Assembly (NCBI RefSeq): GCF_900106995.1
Contig: NZ_FNOK01000008.1
Coordinates: 1-64,000, forward strand
Length of the DNA stretch: 64,000 bases
Source of the DNA: Saccharopolyspora shandongensis
Lineage (GTDB): Bacteria > Actinomycetota > Actinomycetes > Mycobacteriales > Pseudonocardiaceae
Direction of reading: 5' to 3'
Positions 24,325 to 32,443 of the stretch are shown one piece after another (the first letter of the stretch is position 1; every line of letters begins with the position of its first letter). Position numbers and translations under genes: made by a program. The notes beneath the pieces were generated by a model. It made no database searches, was not told where the DNA came from, and saw only the letters and a list, made by a program, of their open reading frames with translations.

Positions 24325-25310
24325 GCCGCCCCCAACTCCTTCAGCACCGACGCGACGCGGTCGTTCTCGGACGCCAGGAACGCGCCGAAGGCATCGCCGG
24401 TCTGGAAGGCGTCGGACCACCCGTTGAGCTTCATCGCCTGCTGCCACTGCTCGCTGGCGTGCAGCTTGGTGAACAGCGAGATCAGCTTCTCCCGCTCCTG
24501 GTCGGTGATGTCCGGGGGCGCGACGACGCCCCGCCAGTTGGTGAAGCTGACGTCCACACCGGACTCCCGCAGGGTCGGTGCGTCGATGCCCGGCACCCGC
24601 TCCGGGCTGGTAACCGCCAGCGCCCGCAGCTCGCCGGCCGCGATCTGGTCGCGAGTCTCGCCGATGCCGGAGACGCCGAAGGCGACCTTGCTGCCGAGCA
24701 CGGAGGCCATCAGCTCGCCGCCGCCGTCGAACGGCACGTAGTTGACCTGCTTCGCGGACAGGCCGATGGCCTTCGCGGTCAGCATCGGCGCCAGGTGGTC
24801 CGGGCCGCCGGGCGACGAGCCGCCACCGACCGGAACCGCGCCGGGGTTGGCCTTCCACGCCGCGATCAGCTGCGCGATGTTCTGGTACGGGGAGTCCTTG
24901 GCCACGACGATGACGTCGGATTCCTCGGTCAGCTTCGCGATCGGCGTGGTGTTCTGCAGCGACACCGGCGAGTGGTTGGTGTAGACCGAGCCCACCACGC
25001 CCAGGCCCATCGACATCACCATCGCGCCGTTGCCCGACTCGTTGACCAGCCTGCCCAGCCCGACCGTGCCGCCCGCGCCGGGCAGGTTGAACACCTCGGT
25101 AGGCCCGTTCAGCCCGGTGTCCTCGATCGCCTTGACCGCGGTGCGCGCCGTGATGTCGTAACCACCACCCGGCGTGTTGGGCACCATGACCCGCAGGCCG
25201 CGGATCTGCGAACCCGGGGCATCGCCGCCCGAGCTGACCAGTGGTGGCACCAGCAACACCAGCAGTGCCGCGCCCAGCACCGCCAGGACCACTTTCAACT
25301 TCCGCATCAT
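24321..25310 (-). CDS. tctC: Tripartite tricarboxylate transporter, substrate-binding protein
   Basis: 329-residue extracytoplasmic binding protein of the Bug/TctC family. N-terminal export segment KLKVVLAVLGAALLVLLVPP without a lipobox cysteine (SSGG instead), so an uncleaved anchor or cleaved secretion is more likely than a lipoprotein. MVPNTPGGGYDITARTAV near 42-60 and FNLPGAGGTVGLGRLV are the ligand-binding beta-loop motifs. ATG at 25310 or the next one at 25307, both behind GAGG; the second has better spacing. First gene of the operon. The 130-bp upstream region contains GTCACC/GGTGAC inverted repeats. Confidence 0.9.
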   Translation of the reverse strand: MMRKLKVVLAVLGAALLVLLVPPLVSSGGDAPGSQIRGLRVMVPNTPGGGYDITARTAVKAIEDTGLNGPTEVFNLPGAGGTVGLGRLVNESGNGAMVMSMGLGVVGSVYTNHSPVSLQNTTPIAKLTEESDVIVVAKDSPYQNIAQLIAAWKANPGAVPVGGGSSPGGPDHLAPMLTAKAIGLSAKQVNYVPFDGGGELMASVLGSKVAFGVSGIGETRDQIAAGELRALAVTSPERVPGIDAPTLRESGVDVSFTNWRGVVAPPDITDQEREKLISLFTKLHASEQWQQAMKLNGWSDAFQTGDAFGAFLASENDRVASVLKELGAA

Positions 25311-25415
25311 CACCTCACTGTGACACCGGTCTCCCGGACCGGGTGGTGGGTGATGGTGCCGCACGGAGCCGCGCGGTGTCTCTCTTTAGCACCTATCGGA
25401 AGTTGTGGAAGTTCT

Positions 25416-25436
25416 GTCACCGTTCCCGCAGGTGAC
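25416..25436. promoter_or_regulatory. Inverted repeat between tatB and tctC
   Basis: GTCACC-N9-GGTGAC lies about 106 bases upstream of tctC and six bases beyond the tatB stop. It may terminate tatB or belong to the tct promoter; the sequence does not decide. Confidence 0.3.
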
Positions 25437-25441
25437 GGTTC

Positions 25442-25810
25442 TCAGGTGGCCTCGACGTCGAAGGGCGGCGTCTCGCCGGGGCGCGGGAATCGTTGCTGCG
25501 GCGCGGAAATCGCGGCGGGTGCGGTCTTCGGACGCGGGTCGTCGAGCAGGTAGTTCGCGACCGCGCGCCGCGGGTCGAGGTTACGCAGGTCGTTGAGCTG
25601 CCGCAGGGGTTCGCGCAGCTGCTCCAGCGGTTCCTGGATGCCGCGGTAGTCGTCGCCGAGTTCCGAGCGGAGCTGCGTCTGCGCGTCCGCGGCGTATCCG
25701 CGGACCTGCCGCATGGTTCGCGCCCACCACTCGACGGCCTGGGGCAATCTCTCCGGCCCCAGGATGAACAGGCCGACGACGAGCAGGACGGCGAGGTGTT
25801 CCAGGCTCAT
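25442..25810 (-). CDS. tatB: Sec-independent translocase subunit TatB
   Basis: 122 residues: one N-terminal membrane helix (LEHLAVLLVVGLFILGPERLP) whose end carries the conserved GPERLP hinge, then an amphipathic helix and a long charged tail, as in actinobacterial TatB. It forms the twin-arginine substrate receptor with TatC. ATG at 25810, preceded by GGAGAAG. It follows the LCP gene by about 50 bases and is probably in its operon. tatC is not in the window; tatA lies divergently at 27.8 kb. Confidence 0.88.
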   Translation of the reverse strand: MSLEHLAVLLVVGLFILGPERLPQAVEWWARTMRQVRGYAADAQTQLRSELGDDYRGIQEPLEQLREPLRQLNDLRNLDPRRAVANYLLDDPRPKTAPAAISAPQQRFPRPGETPPFDVEAT

Positions 25811-25862
25811 GCCGGGCTTCTCCGCGAGAGCGTCATCCCGGCCACCGTACACCCGCGTCGGA

Positions 25863-27425
25863 TCAGTTCACGCAAGGTACGCCACCTGCGGTGATGGCGT
25901 CGCCACCCGGCGTCGCGGGGGCCTGGCGCGCGGTGCCGTCCAGCCGCAGGGCCGGGGCCGGGCCGAGATTCTGCGCCCCCGGCCCCTCGTAGTCGGCGCC
26001 CAGCAGCACCTGGATCCGCCCGCTGTGCAGCTTCGGATCGGCTTGCACGGGAAGCCCGCCCAGGTGCTCGGCCACGAACCGGGCGGCTTCGTCGTTGCCC
26101 GGGGTGTAGAGCACGCGGGAGGCCGCCGCCGCGGCGATGTTGCCGATGTCGCCGACCGGGATCTCCTCGGAGTCCAGCTCATCCTGGACGCGGGACGCCA
26201 GCCCGCTGACGCCCGAGCCGTTGAGCACGTCGACGATGCTGGTGTCCAGGCTCTTCGGGCGGGGCGGCTCGGCGGGCAGGCCCGCGTTGAGCCGCTGGAT
26301 GGTCAGCTGCACCTTGCGCGGGTCGACCTTGACGGCCTGCCCGTCGCTCGGGGTGTCGTACTCGGGATCCTCGACCGGGATGGTGTCGAAGGTGATGTTT
26401 CCCCCGGCCAGGCCCTGCATCTGCTGCGCGAAGGCCAGCAGGTCCCAGCCCTGGTCGATGACCACGGACTGCTGGACCGAGTCGAACATGTCGGCCAGCT
26501 TGGCCGGGTTGGCCAGCGTCCCGGCGGACAGCACCTGCCGGGCGAGGCTGGCCATGAATGCCTGCTGCCGCTGGACCCGGTCGAAGTCGCTGCGCGGCAG
26601 GCCGTGCCGCTGCCGGACGAAGGCCAGCGCGTCCCCGCCGGAGATGGTCTGCCGCCCGGCCGGGAAGCGCGCGCCGGAGTACGGGTCGTCGACGGCCGCG
26701 TTCAGGCACACCTCCACCCCGCCGATCGCCTCCGTGAGCTGGTAGAAGCCGAGCAGGTTGACCTCGGCGTAGTGGTCGATGCTCATCCCGGTGAGCTGCT
26801 CGACCGTGCGCACCAGCAGCTTGCGGCCCGCGTCGTTGGACCGGCGCTCCAACTCCGCCGGATCGGTCACGCCCTGGGCCTGCAGCTCCTTCCGCGCCTC
26901 GGCCTTGCCCCTGCCGTACGCCGAATTGATCTTGTGCCGGCCGAAGCCGTCCGGGATCGACACGTACGAGTCGCGGGGCAGCGAGTAGGCCACCGCGCGG
27001 GACCGGTCCTCCGGGATGTGCAGCAGGATCAGGGTGTCGGTCAGGCTGGAGCCGCTGTCTCCGGTCCGCAGTTCGCGCAGGACCTCCTCCGGCAGCGGGT
27101 TGCCCTGCGCATCGGTGCGGCCGTCCAGCCCCACCAGGAGGACGTCGATCGCCCCGTCCGGCCCGGCGCCGGAGGTGACGTCGCTGGTCGACAGGCCCTC
27201 CTGCAACCGGCCGAAGGTGACCCAGGCAAAGCCGGTGGCGATGAACGCCACGGCGGAGACGAACGCAATCGCGGTGCGGGCTCCCGCTCGCCACCGGCCG
27301 CGTCCTCGCCCAGGCACTGCGGACGGCACGGCCGGGATCGGCATCGTGGGATCCGCCGGGTGCGGTGTTCGCCGGGCCGATGGCTCCGGGTCTCGACGAG
27401 ATGCGGGACCGCCACCGAACGCCAC
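25863..27425 (-). CDS. LytR-CpsA-Psr (LCP) family cell-wall ligase with LytR_C domain
   Basis: 520 residues. A cytoplasmic head of about 45 residues precedes one membrane helix (TAIAFVSAVAFIATGFAWV), then the extracytoplasmic LCP domain with DVLLVGLDGRTD, DTLILLHIPEDRSRAVAYSL and the Arg-containing LPRDSYVSIPD, and a C-terminal LytR_C domain (VDVLNGSGVSGLASRVQDEL). LCP proteins attach polymers such as arabinogalactan to peptidoglycan. GTG at 27425 is chosen because GGAGGAGG lies just upstream; longer frames have none. Next to tatB, with which it is likely co-transcribed. Confidence 0.9.
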   Translation of the reverse strand: MAFGGGPASRRDPEPSARRTPHPADPTMPIPAVPSAVPGRGRGRWRAGARTAIAFVSAVAFIATGFAWVTFGRLQEGLSTSDVTSGAGPDGAIDVLLVGLDGRTDAQGNPLPEEVLRELRTGDSGSSLTDTLILLHIPEDRSRAVAYSLPRDSYVSIPDGFGRHKINSAYGRGKAEARKELQAQGVTDPAELERRSNDAGRKLLVRTVEQLTGMSIDHYAEVNLLGFYQLTEAIGGVEVCLNAAVDDPYSGARFPAGRQTISGGDALAFVRQRHGLPRSDFDRVQRQQAFMASLARQVLSAGTLANPAKLADMFDSVQQSVVIDQGWDLLAFAQQMQGLAGGNITFDTIPVEDPEYDTPSDGQAVKVDPRKVQLTIQRLNAGLPAEPPRPKSLDTSIVDVLNGSGVSGLASRVQDELDSEEIPVGDIGNIAAAAASRVLYTPGNDEAARFVAEHLGGLPVQADPKLHSGRIQVLLGADYEGPGAQNLGPAPALRLDGTARQAPATPGGDAITAGGVPCVN

Positions 27426-27790
27426 CTGGACCTCCTCCACTCCTGCCGCCCCGGCCAGACTACCCGGCGCCGCGGCGGTTCCGGTCCGAAGTCGACGTTC
27501 ACCGGCGCCCGCGCGAACCCGCAGGATGATCATCCACAGTAGACATTTCGATGCCGGGTGTTCACCTGGATTCCAGGCCGCCACCACGTGTTCGACCGGT
27601 TCGCACCGAAGTTGATTCGTCCTGGTCAGGAATCGGGCGGGCGACCGGGGAGGCGCCGGGACGGCGTATACTCCGACGCGTTGGGAAACGACGGGTCTCC
27701 TGGTCCCGCAGGAGACAGCACACCACGGACTCCCGCACCGGACGACGTCGATGTCGTGGGGCCCGGGTGACCACGACGACGAATGGAAAC

Positions 27791-28042
27791 ATGCTCATGG
27801 GTACGCTCAGTGCCTGGCACTGGCTGATCGTGCTCGCCGCGGTCCTGCTGCTGTTCGGATCGGCGAAGCTGCCGCAGATGGCCCGTTCGCTCGGCCAGTC
27901 CGCCCGCGTGCTCAAAGCCGAAGCGCGCGGCCTGAAGGACGACGAGAAGGCCGCCGCCGAGCGCGACCAGGACAAGCCGGCCGCCGGCAAGCGCGGCCCG
28001 CAACAGGTCGAAGACAAGCAGCGCGACGACCCGAAGACCTGA
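27791..28042 (+). CDS. tatA: Sec-independent translocase subunit TatA
   Basis: 83 residues. N-terminal membrane helix WHWLIVLAAVLLLFGSAKLP with the FG-x-x-x-LP hinge, amphipathic helix ARSLGQSARVLKAEARGLK, then a charged tail rich in D, K and Q. TatA polymerises to form the twin-arginine translocation pore. Two ATG codons (27791 and 27797) are possible; no strong ribosome binding site precedes either. Divergent from the LCP-tatB genes. The Tat-type leader of the DUF4185 protein at 46.2 kb would use this system. Confidence 0.88.
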   Translation: MLMGTLSAWHWLIVLAAVLLLFGSAKLPQMARSLGQSARVLKAEARGLKDDEKAAAERDQDKPAAGKRGPQQVEDKQRDDPKT

Positions 28043-28062
28043 CGGCCCCGCGCAAGAGCCGC

Positions 28063-28093
28063 AGGCCCCGGCCGCCCACGGCGACCGGGGCCT
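28063..28093. terminator. Terminator of tatA
   Basis: AGGCCCCGG (28063..28071) and CCGGGGCCT (28085..28093), 20 bases after the tatA stop. Confidence 0.65.
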
Positions 28094-28353
28094 CGCTGCG
28101 TCGGGCCCCGGTCACATCCGCAAAAGCCCGGCAGTGCCCGTCGATCGCCTACATCGGCACGCGCAGAACCGCGCTGATCGCGACATCGGCGCACCGTCCC
28201 CGACGATGCCCTCAGGGGCGCACGAGACGCGACCGCCCGGAACGCGGCCGCCGTTTTCGCGCGAAACCAGCGCTCCGGTGGGGACACGATGGCGATTTCG
28301 CGCGAAACCGCCGCTCCGCGTGAGGGCGGGATGGCGAGGGGTTCCGCTCGCTG
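28094..28353. other. Gene-free stretch carrying repeat copy B
   Basis: No gene is recognisable. It contains the second TTTCGCGCGAAA pair and leads into a methyltransferase remnant. Confidence 0.6.
28254..28330. repeat. Paired TTTCGCGCGAAA palindromes, copy B
   Basis: Cores at 28255..28266 and 28296..28307, again exactly 41 bp apart. On the minus strand the flank reads CGCCATCCCGCCCTCACGCG, matching the spacer of copy A at 2.8 kb, so the whole block is a repeated element in inverted orientation relative to copy A. Confidence 0.85.
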
Positions 28354-28634
28354 ATGGCGCACCGGCAGGCCGACCTCGGTTACGGGCGCCGCTTCCCCGG
28401 CTCCTCCGCGCCGAAGGCCTGGCCGAGGTGGGCGCGGACGGGTTCTTCCCGATCACCGGCCCGGCCTGCACGGTGCTGGAGCGCGCGACCGTCGAGCAGG
28501 TGGCCGACCGGTTGATCGCCGCCGGGCTGGCCACCCGCGAGGAGATCGACGAGCACCTCGCCAACCTGGCGGCCGGCCGGCGGCCCGACCTGGCGACCTC
28601 GCCGTTGATCTCCGCCTGGGGCCGCCGCCCCTAG
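28354..28634 (+). pseudogene. SAM-dependent methyltransferase, frameshifted C-terminal remnant
   Basis: The sequence reads MAHRQADLGYGRRFP in one frame, then shifts by one base near 28396 to RLLRAEGLAEVGADGFFPI and on to ATREEIDEHLANLAAGRRPD and PLISAWGRRP, TAG. This is the last quarter of a class I methyltransferase of a type common in Streptomyces and relatives. The SAM-binding N-terminal part is absent. It sits right beside the palindrome repeat at 28.3 kb. Confidence 0.6.
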
Positions 28635-28734
28635 CTCGTCGCACCCGGCCCCGCGGCGCGGAAATCCGCCTCCCACCGCGCGACCTCAGCGGGCGCACAC
28701 TGGGGATGAGACGCGATCCGGCAGGGGTGCGATC

Positions 28735-29925
28735 ATGCGCGGAACGGTCCCGATGGGACGAGTGGCTGGGGTGCGCATCGGGCTGCACTGGAGCGTGCTC
28801 GGCATCGTCGTGCTGGTCGCCGCCGGGCTCGCGGGCTACCAGCTGCCGCTGGCGTTCCCCGGGCACTCCGCCCTCGGCTACGCGCTGGCCGGGCTGGTCG
28901 CCGCGGTCCTCCTGGTCGGTTCGGTGCTGGTGCACGAGCTCGCGCACGCGATCGTGGCCCGCCGCAACGGTGTCGTGGTCGAGGGCATCACGCTGTGGCT
29001 GCTGGGCGGGATCGCCCGGCTGCGGGACGAGGCGCGCAGTCCGGGCGCCGACCTGCGCATATCGATCGTCGGGCCCGCCATCAGCGCCGTGGCGGGCGCG
29101 GCCTTCGGGGTGCTGGCCTGGGGCGCGGCCCGGGTGGGCGCGAGCGGCCTCGTCGTGGGCGTGCTGACCTACCTGGCGGTGCTGAACCTCGTGCTGGCGG
29201 TGTTCAACCTCGTTCCGGCCGCTCCGCTGGACGGCGGCCGCGTGCTGCGCGCCGCGCTGTGGCGGTGGCGCGGCGATCGGTTCGAGGCGGCCGCGTGGTC
29301 GGCCCGCGCCGGGCTCGGGCTCGGCGGCCTGCTGGTCGCCGCCGGATTCGCGCAGTCGATCCTGCAGGGTCCCGAGGGCATGTGGTGGATCCTGCTGGGG
29401 CTCTTCATCGCGAGCATCGCCCTCGCCGAGGAGCGCCAGGCCCGCGCGGGGATGGCGCTGTCCGGGGTGCGGATGCGGGATGTGATGTCGCATCCGGTCG
29501 AGACCGTCGACGGCCGTTCGACGACCGGCGAGTTCCTGGGCCGCCGCCCCGCGCACGCCAGCTTCCCCGTGGTGCGCGCGGACGGCGGGGTCGACGGGCT
29601 GGTCTTCCTCCGCCGCATCTACTCGCTGACCGCCCGCGGTCAGCCGCCTGCCACGCTGCGCGACGCCGCCTGCCCGATGGACCGCGTGCCCACCGCGGCA
29701 CCGGACGAACCGCTGGCGGCGGTCCTGCCCCGGCTGTCGGAATCCACCGACGGGCACGTCCTGGTCTTCGACGACGGCCGGCTGGTGGGCATCGTCGCGC
29801 CGTCGGACATCGACCGCGCCGTCGCGGCGCGCGGCGTCCACGTCATCCTGCCCGCGCTGGTGGAGCGCGAAGCGAACCGGCAGGCCCCGCCGCCGAACTG
29901 GTGGTATCCCGGCCGGCCGCGCTGA
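28735..29925 (+). CDS. Intramembrane site-2 metalloprotease with CBS domains (Rip3-like)
   Basis: 396-residue polytopic M50 protease. The zinc site is VLVHELAHA (His about 67, Glu 68, His 71) in one membrane helix and PAAPLDGGR (Asp about 166) in another, giving regulated intramembrane proteolysis. Membrane segments fill residues 15-240; a cytoplasmic CBS-domain pair (about 247-375, MRDVMSHPVETVDG and GRLVGIVAPSDIDRA) may sense nucleotides. The layout matches mycobacterial Rip3, a DosR-regulon member. ATG at 28735. Neighbours pncB and a universal stress protein also have DosR-regulon counterparts, suggesting a shared hypoxia/stress response (inference). Confidence 0.9.
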   Translation: MRGTVPMGRVAGVRIGLHWSVLGIVVLVAAGLAGYQLPLAFPGHSALGYALAGLVAAVLLVGSVLVHELAHAIVARRNGVVVEGITLWLLGGIARLRDEARSPGADLRISIVGPAISAVAGAAFGVLAWGAARVGASGLVVGVLTYLAVLNLVLAVFNLVPAAPLDGGRVLRAALWRWRGDRFEAAAWSARAGLGLGGLLVAAGFAQSILQGPEGMWWILLGLFIASIALAEERQARAGMALSGVRMRDVMSHPVETVDGRSTTGEFLGRRPAHASFPVVRADGGVDGLVFLRRIYSLTARGQPPATLRDAACPMDRVPTAAPDEPLAAVLPRLSESTDGHVLVFDDGRLVGIVAPSDIDRAVAARGVHVILPALVEREANRQAPPPNWWYPGRPR

Positions 29926-29928
29926 CGC

Positions 29929-31245
29929 TCACAACGCCTGTTCCAGGCGCTGCCGGACGGATTCGGCGCACCGCAGCAGCATCGGCGTCGCGTGCACCTC
30001 GACCGGCTCCGGGCCGATGAGCCGGCGGGCCGGTTCGGGCAGCCACCGCAGGTCGTGCTCGAACCGACGCTGCGCCGCCTGGACCGGCTCCGGCAGTTCC
30101 ACCCGCGCGCCGCCGCGCATGGCGGGCTCCAGCAGCGGTTCACGGCCCGCGGGCGGTTCCTCGGTGCGCAGTGCGAGCAGGTCGGGCTGTCCGGGCTCGC
30201 CGCGGTAGACCTGTTTCGCCCCGGGCGCGGTCAGCTTGCCCGTGGACAACTTCATCACCGGCGTCCCGCCGCATTCGACCAGCTTGTACGCGCTGTCCAG
30301 GGACGGAGCGTCGGCGGAAACGCCCATCCTGGTGCCCACGCCGAACATGTCGATCGGTGCGGCGGCGAGCTCGGCGAGCGCGTGTTCATCAAGCCCGCCG
30401 CTGGCCATGATCCGGGCATCGGGGAAGCCCGCGTCGTCCAGCAGCCGTCGCGCCTGCAGCGCCAGCTCGCCTAGGTCGCCGGAATCCAGGCGGATCCCGA
30501 TGCTGCTGCCGGCGGGCAACTCCCGGGCTACGTCGATCGCCGCGCGGACGCCGCGCAGGGTGTCGTAGGTGTCGACCAGGAACACTGCCGCATCAGGGAA
30601 ATCGGCGGCGAACGCGCGGAACGCGGTGCGCTCGTCGGGGAACGCTTCGACGTAGGAGTGCGCCATCGTCCCGGCGGCCAACAGCCCGAATTCGCGTGCG
30701 GCGGCGACGTAGCTGGTGCCCGCGAACCCGGTGATGGCCGAGGCACGAGCGACGGCCCGGGCCGCCTCCAGTCCATGGGTGCGGCGGGCGGCGAAGTCGA
30801 CCAGGTCCGCGTGCGGAGCGGCGATCCGGCAGCGGGCCGCCTTGGCCGCCACCGCCGTCTGGAACGTAGCGAAGTTCAGCAGAGCCGTCTCCGCCAGCTG
30901 CGCCTGCGGCAGTGGTGCCGTGACCTCCAGGAGGGGTTCACCGGCGAAGACCACCCGGCCTTCGGGAACGGCCAGCACGTCGCCGGTGAAGCGCAGTTCC
31001 GCCAGTGCGGCCAGATCGCCTTCCGGCAGGTGCACGACGTCGCCGAGGTAGTCGAGGTCTTCGGCGGCGAAGTGCAGCCGTTCCAGGAAGTCCAGGCAAT
31101 CGGCGAGCCCCGCAGCGACCAGGAATCCGCGCTCGCGTGGCAGTTCCCGCACGAACAGGCTGAACGTCGCGGGCAACGTCATGCCCCGGCGCAGATAGCC
31201 GGCCGCCATCCTGATCTCGTAGAGATCGGTGCACAGACCCGTCAT
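29929..31245 (-). CDS. pncB: Nicotinate phosphoribosyltransferase
   Basis: Converts nicotinate and PRPP to nicotinate mononucleotide (ATP-stimulated), the entry step of the Preiss-Handler NAD salvage route. 438 residues with LCTDLYEIRMAAGY at the start, FAARRTHG near 151-158, GTMAHSYVEAFPDE near 192-205 (the His is the phospho-accepting residue in the family) and IRLDSGDLGELA. Convergent with the Rip3-like gene, divergent from the universal stress gene. Resembles mycobacterial PncB2, whose gene is in the dormancy regulon. Confidence 0.93.
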   Translation of the reverse strand: MTGLCTDLYEIRMAAGYLRRGMTLPATFSLFVRELPRERGFLVAAGLADCLDFLERLHFAAEDLDYLGDVVHLPEGDLAALAELRFTGDVLAVPEGRVVFAGEPLLEVTAPLPQAQLAETALLNFATFQTAVAAKAARCRIAAPHADLVDFAARRTHGLEAARAVARASAITGFAGTSYVAAAREFGLLAAGTMAHSYVEAFPDERTAFRAFAADFPDAAVFLVDTYDTLRGVRAAIDVARELPAGSSIGIRLDSGDLGELALQARRLLDDAGFPDARIMASGGLDEHALAELAAAPIDMFGVGTRMGVSADAPSLDSAYKLVECGGTPVMKLSTGKLTAPGAKQVYRGEPGQPDLLALRTEEPPAGREPLLEPAMRGGARVELPEPVQAAQRRFEHDLRWLPEPARRLIGPEPVEVHATPMLLRCAESVRQRLEQAL

Positions 31246-31332
31246 CGCCGCGGTCGCCTCCCCGGCCCGACGATCGCGCTCACCGCGCCGCCCGGCCAGA
31301 GGAGATGGTCACCGCTCCCGTACGCGCCGGTA

Positions 31333-31347
31333 AGGCCGATCGGCCCT
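31333..31347. promoter_or_regulatory. DosR/OsdR-type operator candidate between pncB and usp
   Basis: AGGCCGATCGGCCCT contains a perfect 12-bp palindrome (31334..31345) placed about 90 bp from pncB and 60 bp from the stress-protein gene. It resembles the GC-flanked palindromes reported for DevR/OsdR regulators; that match is from memory. No DosR/DosS genes are in the window. Confidence 0.45.
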
Positions 31348-31405
31348 AGCGGCACACCCGTCCCGGTTGGCACGGTCGCGCAGGAACCTCGTGGGAGCGC
31401 GGAGC

Positions 31406-32224
31406 ATGGCGCGAGAAGAACAGTCCGTCGTAGTCGGAGTGGACGGCTCCGGCGCATCGGCGCGGGCGGCGCTCTGGGCGGCCGCGGAAGCCGTTCGGCT
31501 GTCGGTTCCGCTGCGGCTCGTGCTGGTCAGCGACGATCCCACGCGGGAGCCCTACGCCAAGGAGCTGGTCCACGACATCGATGCCCGCTGCCGGCACGCC
31601 ACCGGCGAGCTGGACATCGTCGACGAGGTCGCCTACGGCCATCCCGCCGCGGAGCTGGTGCACCGGTCGGAATCCGCCCGGCTGCTGGTGGTGGGTTCCC
31701 ACGGGCACGGCGCCCTCCGTGGCGCGCTGCTCGGTTCGATCAGCGCTGCCGTGGCCGCGCACGCCACGTCGCCGGTCGTCGTGGTGCGCGGTGTGGGCCC
31801 GGCGAAGTCCGGCCCGGTCGTCGTCGGGGTCGACGACTCACCGGGCAGCCGGACGGCCCTGCACTACGCCTTCGACGCCGCCAACCGGCGGAGCAGCGAA
31901 CTGGTCGCCGTGCAGGCGCTGCCGAACACCTACTTCACCCCCGGCCCCCACGACGGCGCGGACCGCGACACGCTGTTCACCCAGGCCGAACTGCGCCTCG
32001 CCGAGCAGGTGTCGGCCTGGAGCGACGCCTACCCGGAGGTCGCGGTGCGGCGGATCGTGTCGAACGTCCCGCCGGTGACGGCCCTGTGCGAAGCCGCCCA
32101 GCACGCGCAGCTGCTGGTGGTCGGCCAGCGCGGGCGCGGAGGTTTCACCGCGCTGCGGCTGGGTTCGGTGGCCAGGGGCGTCCTCCACCACGCGCCGTGC
32201 CCGGTCGCGGTGGTCCCCCGCTGA
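31406..32224 (+). CDS. Universal stress protein, tandem USP domains
   Basis: 272 residues with two UspA domains. The first begins SVVVGVDGSGASARAALWA and ends with the ATP-binding loop VVGSHGHGALRGALLGS; the second begins PVVVGVDDSPGSRTALHYA and ends VVGQRGRGGFTALRLGS. The G-2x-G-9x-G(S) pattern in both predicts ATP binding, as in mycobacterial Rv2623-like proteins. ATG at 31406 after GGGAGCGCGGAG. Shares a divergent promoter region with pncB and likely its regulation by oxygen or stress signals (inference). Confidence 0.92.
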   Translation: MAREEQSVVVGVDGSGASARAALWAAAEAVRLSVPLRLVLVSDDPTREPYAKELVHDIDARCRHATGELDIVDEVAYGHPAAELVHRSESARLLVVGSHGHGALRGALLGSISAAVAAHATSPVVVVRGVGPAKSGPVVVGVDDSPGSRTALHYAFDAANRRSSELVAVQALPNTYFTPGPHDGADRDTLFTQAELRLAEQVSAWSDAYPEVAVRRIVSNVPPVTALCEAAQHAQLLVVGQRGRGGFTALRLGSVARGVLHHAPCPVAVVPR

Positions 32225-32443
32225 CCACAGTGGATAGCCGCAGGTCGACGTGAACTCGACTTTCGCACTCTGGTCGCCACGTGTTCGATGTTCCGAGGTC
32301 TTCACGATGCCCGGAGAGGCGCTCTCGGCGGCATGAGCGTGCGCTGGACGATGATGCTCTGCCGCGCTACTGGCCACGTTCTGCGGCTACGGCATCGTCC
32401 GAGGTCGTGGCCGTTCGGCGTTGGCACACCACGGTTTGCCGTG

